DNA of 41,927 nt from an uncultured Alphaproteobacteria bacterium (GTDB lineage: Bacteria; Pseudomonadota; Alphaproteobacteria; Caulobacterales; Hyphomonadaceae). Positions 40,516 to 41,927 of the stretch are shown in pieces. The first letter of the stretch is position 1; each line of letters begins with the position of its first letter. The notes below the pieces were generated by a model. The model searched no databases and was not told the origin of the DNA. It saw only the letters and a list, made by a program, of their open reading frames with translations. A program made the translations under genes and the position numbers. Location of the stretch: positions 1 to 41,927 of the forward strand of contig CAIMMO010000255.1 of NCBI GenBank assembly GCA_903842595.1, in the 5' to 3' direction.

Positions 40516-41688
40516 CTACAACTCGATAATCTTCACGCCCTTCGGGCTCGCCGCCAAGGCCAGCTTGCCGCTCTTCAGCTTCAGCGCCTTTTCCCCGAAC
40601 AGCTCGCGCCGCCAGCCCTTCAGCGCCGCGATATCCGGCTCCTTCTCGCGCGCCAGCGATTCCACGTCCGCCGCATTCGCAATCAGCCGCGTCGCGACGC
40701 CAGCGTCATCCGACACCTGCTTTAGCAACACTTTCAACAGCTCAACCATGGCGCCCGGAGGCGGTCCGGAGCGCTCGGGTTCGTCCACCTTCGGCGCATA
40801 TGCATCGGGATCGTCCAGCGCCTGGTTGATCGCCTGCAGCAGGCCCGCGCCATGCCGCGACTTGCCGAACCCCTGCTGCACCGCCCGCATCCGCTCCAGC
40901 GCCTCCAGCGTGCGCGGCTTCTGCTGCGCGATCTCCTGGATCGCGTCATCCTTCAGAATGCGCCCGCGTGGCTTGTCCGTCTCTTGCGCCACGCGCTCAC
41001 GCCAACCTGCCACATTGGCCAGCACGGCCAGATAGTCGTTGCGGTACTTCCGGATCTTCAGACGCTTCCACGCCGTCGCCGGGTCGAACTGGTAGATCTC
41101 GGGATCGAGCAGGGCCGCATGCTCGTCCTCGATCCACTCCATGCGGTTCTGCTTCTCCAGCTTCCCGCGCAGGATCTTGTAGATCTCGCGCAGATAGAGG
41201 ACGTCGCCGCGCGCGTAAGTCAGCTGCTTCTCGGTGAGCGGGCGCCGCACCCAGTCTGTAAACTGCGAGGACTTGTCGACCGTCCCGCGCACCACTTTCG
41301 AGACGAGATTCTCGTACGAAATCGAATCTCCCAGCCCGCACGCCATCGCCGCGATCTGGGTATCGAACACCGGCCCGGGCACATGCCCGATCAGCCGCGA
41401 GAAGATTTCGAGATCCTGCCGCGCTGCGTGGAAAACCTTTGTCCGCGACGGGTCTGCCAGCAGCTTGTTAAGCGGGGCGAGGTCGATGCCCTTGGCCAGC
41501 GGATCCACGAGCACATCATGGTCCGACGACGCCACCTGAATCAGGCATACCTGCGGCCAATACGTCGTCTCGCGGTGAAACTCTGTGTCGACGGCCAGGA
41601 AGTCATCGCCCGAAAGCCGCTCGCACGCCTCTTCCAGCCCCGCCGTGTCAGTAATCAGGCGGATTTCGCCAGCCTCAGCGTCCTTCAA
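40516..41688 (-). CDS. rnd: Ribonuclease D, TTG start
   Basis: A 390-residue 3'-5' exoribonuclease of the DEDDy class acting on tRNA precursors and other small RNAs. Catalytic residues are visible: Asp34 and Glu36 in AVDTEFHRE, Asp92 in HAARQDLEIF, Tyr158 and Asp162 in YARGDVLYL. An HRDC domain follows (from about residue 205, with KPRGRILKDDAIQEIA). The start is a TTG at 41688 with GGGAG nine bases upstream; no ATG or GTG fits the family N-terminus. It diverges from aspS; the gap holds both promoters. Confidence 0.93.
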   Translation of the reverse strand: MKDAEAGEIRLITDTAGLEEACERLSGDDFLAVDTEFHRETTYWPQVCLIQVASSDHDVLVDPLAKGIDLAPLNKLLADPSRTKVFHAARQDLEIFSRLIGHVPGPVFDTQIAAMACGLGDSISYENLVSKVVRGTVDKSSQFTDWVRRPLTEKQLTYARGDVLYLREIYKILRGKLEKQNRMEWIEDEHAALLDPEIYQFDPATAWKRLKIRKYRNDYLAVLANVAGWRERVAQETDKPRGRILKDDAIQEIAQQKPRTLEALERMRAVQQGFGKSRHGAGLLQAINQALDDPDAYAPKVDEPERSGPPPGAMVELLKVLLKQVSDDAGVATRLIANAADVESLAREKEPDIAALKGWRRELFGEKALKLKSGKLALAASPKGVKIIEL

Positions 41689-41836
41689 ATCCGTGATCTC
41701 CCGGATCGGGCCCAGCCCAGCACAGAATCAGACTAAGGGCGGATATTGACAATCTTGACGGCGACATGCGCTTGTCCGCCCGTTCGATCAAGCCAAATCC
41801 CCCGGATTCTGCGGGAAAAGCAGGAGTTTTGCCCCG

Positions 41837-41927
41837 ATGCATGCCTACAGGACGCATACCTGCGGCCAGCTGCGCGCGGAGCATGTCGGGAATACCGTCA
41901 AGCTGTCCGGCTGGGTCCACCGCAAAC
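41837..41927 (+). CDS. aspS: Aspartyl-tRNA synthetase, 5' end only
   Basis: Thirty codons before the window ends, beginning [19 protein letters not shown] and continuing [10 protein letters not shown]. This is the N-terminal OB-fold (anticodon-binding) start of bacterial AspRS. AGGAG lies ten bases before the ATG. TTGACA at 41746 is a possible -35 box, but no matching -10 box was found. The divergent rnd gene starts about 150 bases to the left. Confidence 0.88.
   Translation, partial: MHAYRTHTCGQLRAEHVGNTVKLSGWVHRK

Noticed and set aside
1-41927. CRISPR arrays, tRNA or rRNA genes, replication origin
   Set aside because: No regularly spaced repeat array, cloverleaf or rRNA-like stretch was seen on either strand.

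Overview
The window looks like a chromosomal segment of a high-GC alphaproteobacterium, most likely of the Hyphomonadaceae/Caulobacterales type. The reasons are a C4-pathway 5-aminolevulinate synthase (hemA), an LdtR-like MarR regulator, a stand-alone Hpt protein, a degenerate EAL protein, a CtrA-like box in front of a lytic transglycosylase, and a PQQ alcohol dehydrogenase. This placement comes from protein family resemblance only; no rRNA or tRNA gene is present. Genes are tightly packed, with many 1-17 base overlaps, shared stop palindromes and several GTG or TTG starts.

Region 1 (1-14.3 kb) is accessory and catabolic. The left edge carries an end of an IS21-like element (phased GGGGTC repeats). 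It is followed by a small exported cupredoxin-like protein and an NTF2/SnoaL-like protein. A minus-strand operon encodes an MDR oxidoreductase, a crotonase and two acyl-CoA-dehydrogenase-fold flavoproteins. Next is a minus-strand operon of a DUF3604 lipoprotein, a membrane-anchored parvulin and a HupE/UreJ membrane protein. An alkyl-sulfatase-like MBL protein with an apparently broken metal site, an epoxide hydrolase and a decayed IS6-family transposase complete the region.

Region 2 (14.3-19.6 kb) is a plus-strand operon: cytochrome P450, acyl-CoA synthetase and two acyl-CoA dehydrogenases that look like the two halves of a heteromeric enzyme. Together with the minus-strand operon it suggests oxidation, CoA activation and beta-oxidation of a bulky lipid such as a terpenoid or steroid side chain. 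The substrate is not visible from sequence.

Region 3 (19.7-31.6 kb) begins with an Mfd-type translocase that is shorter than usual and may be a second copy. An amino-sugar and cell-wall recycling cluster follows (nagK, murQ, nagA, NagB-II-like deaminase, with nadK upstream). Then come a class II aldolase, a decayed exported-protein gene, an Hpt protein, a Nudix hydrolase and a degenerate EAL protein.

Region 4 (32-41.9 kb) holds a PQQ/haem c alcohol dehydrogenase lipoprotein, a MOSC protein, a GH24-like lipoprotein divergent from the LdtR-like regulator, an exported protein of unknown function, hemA, an SLT transglycosylase, a hypothetical protein coupled to rnd (RNase D), and the first codons of aspS at the right edge.
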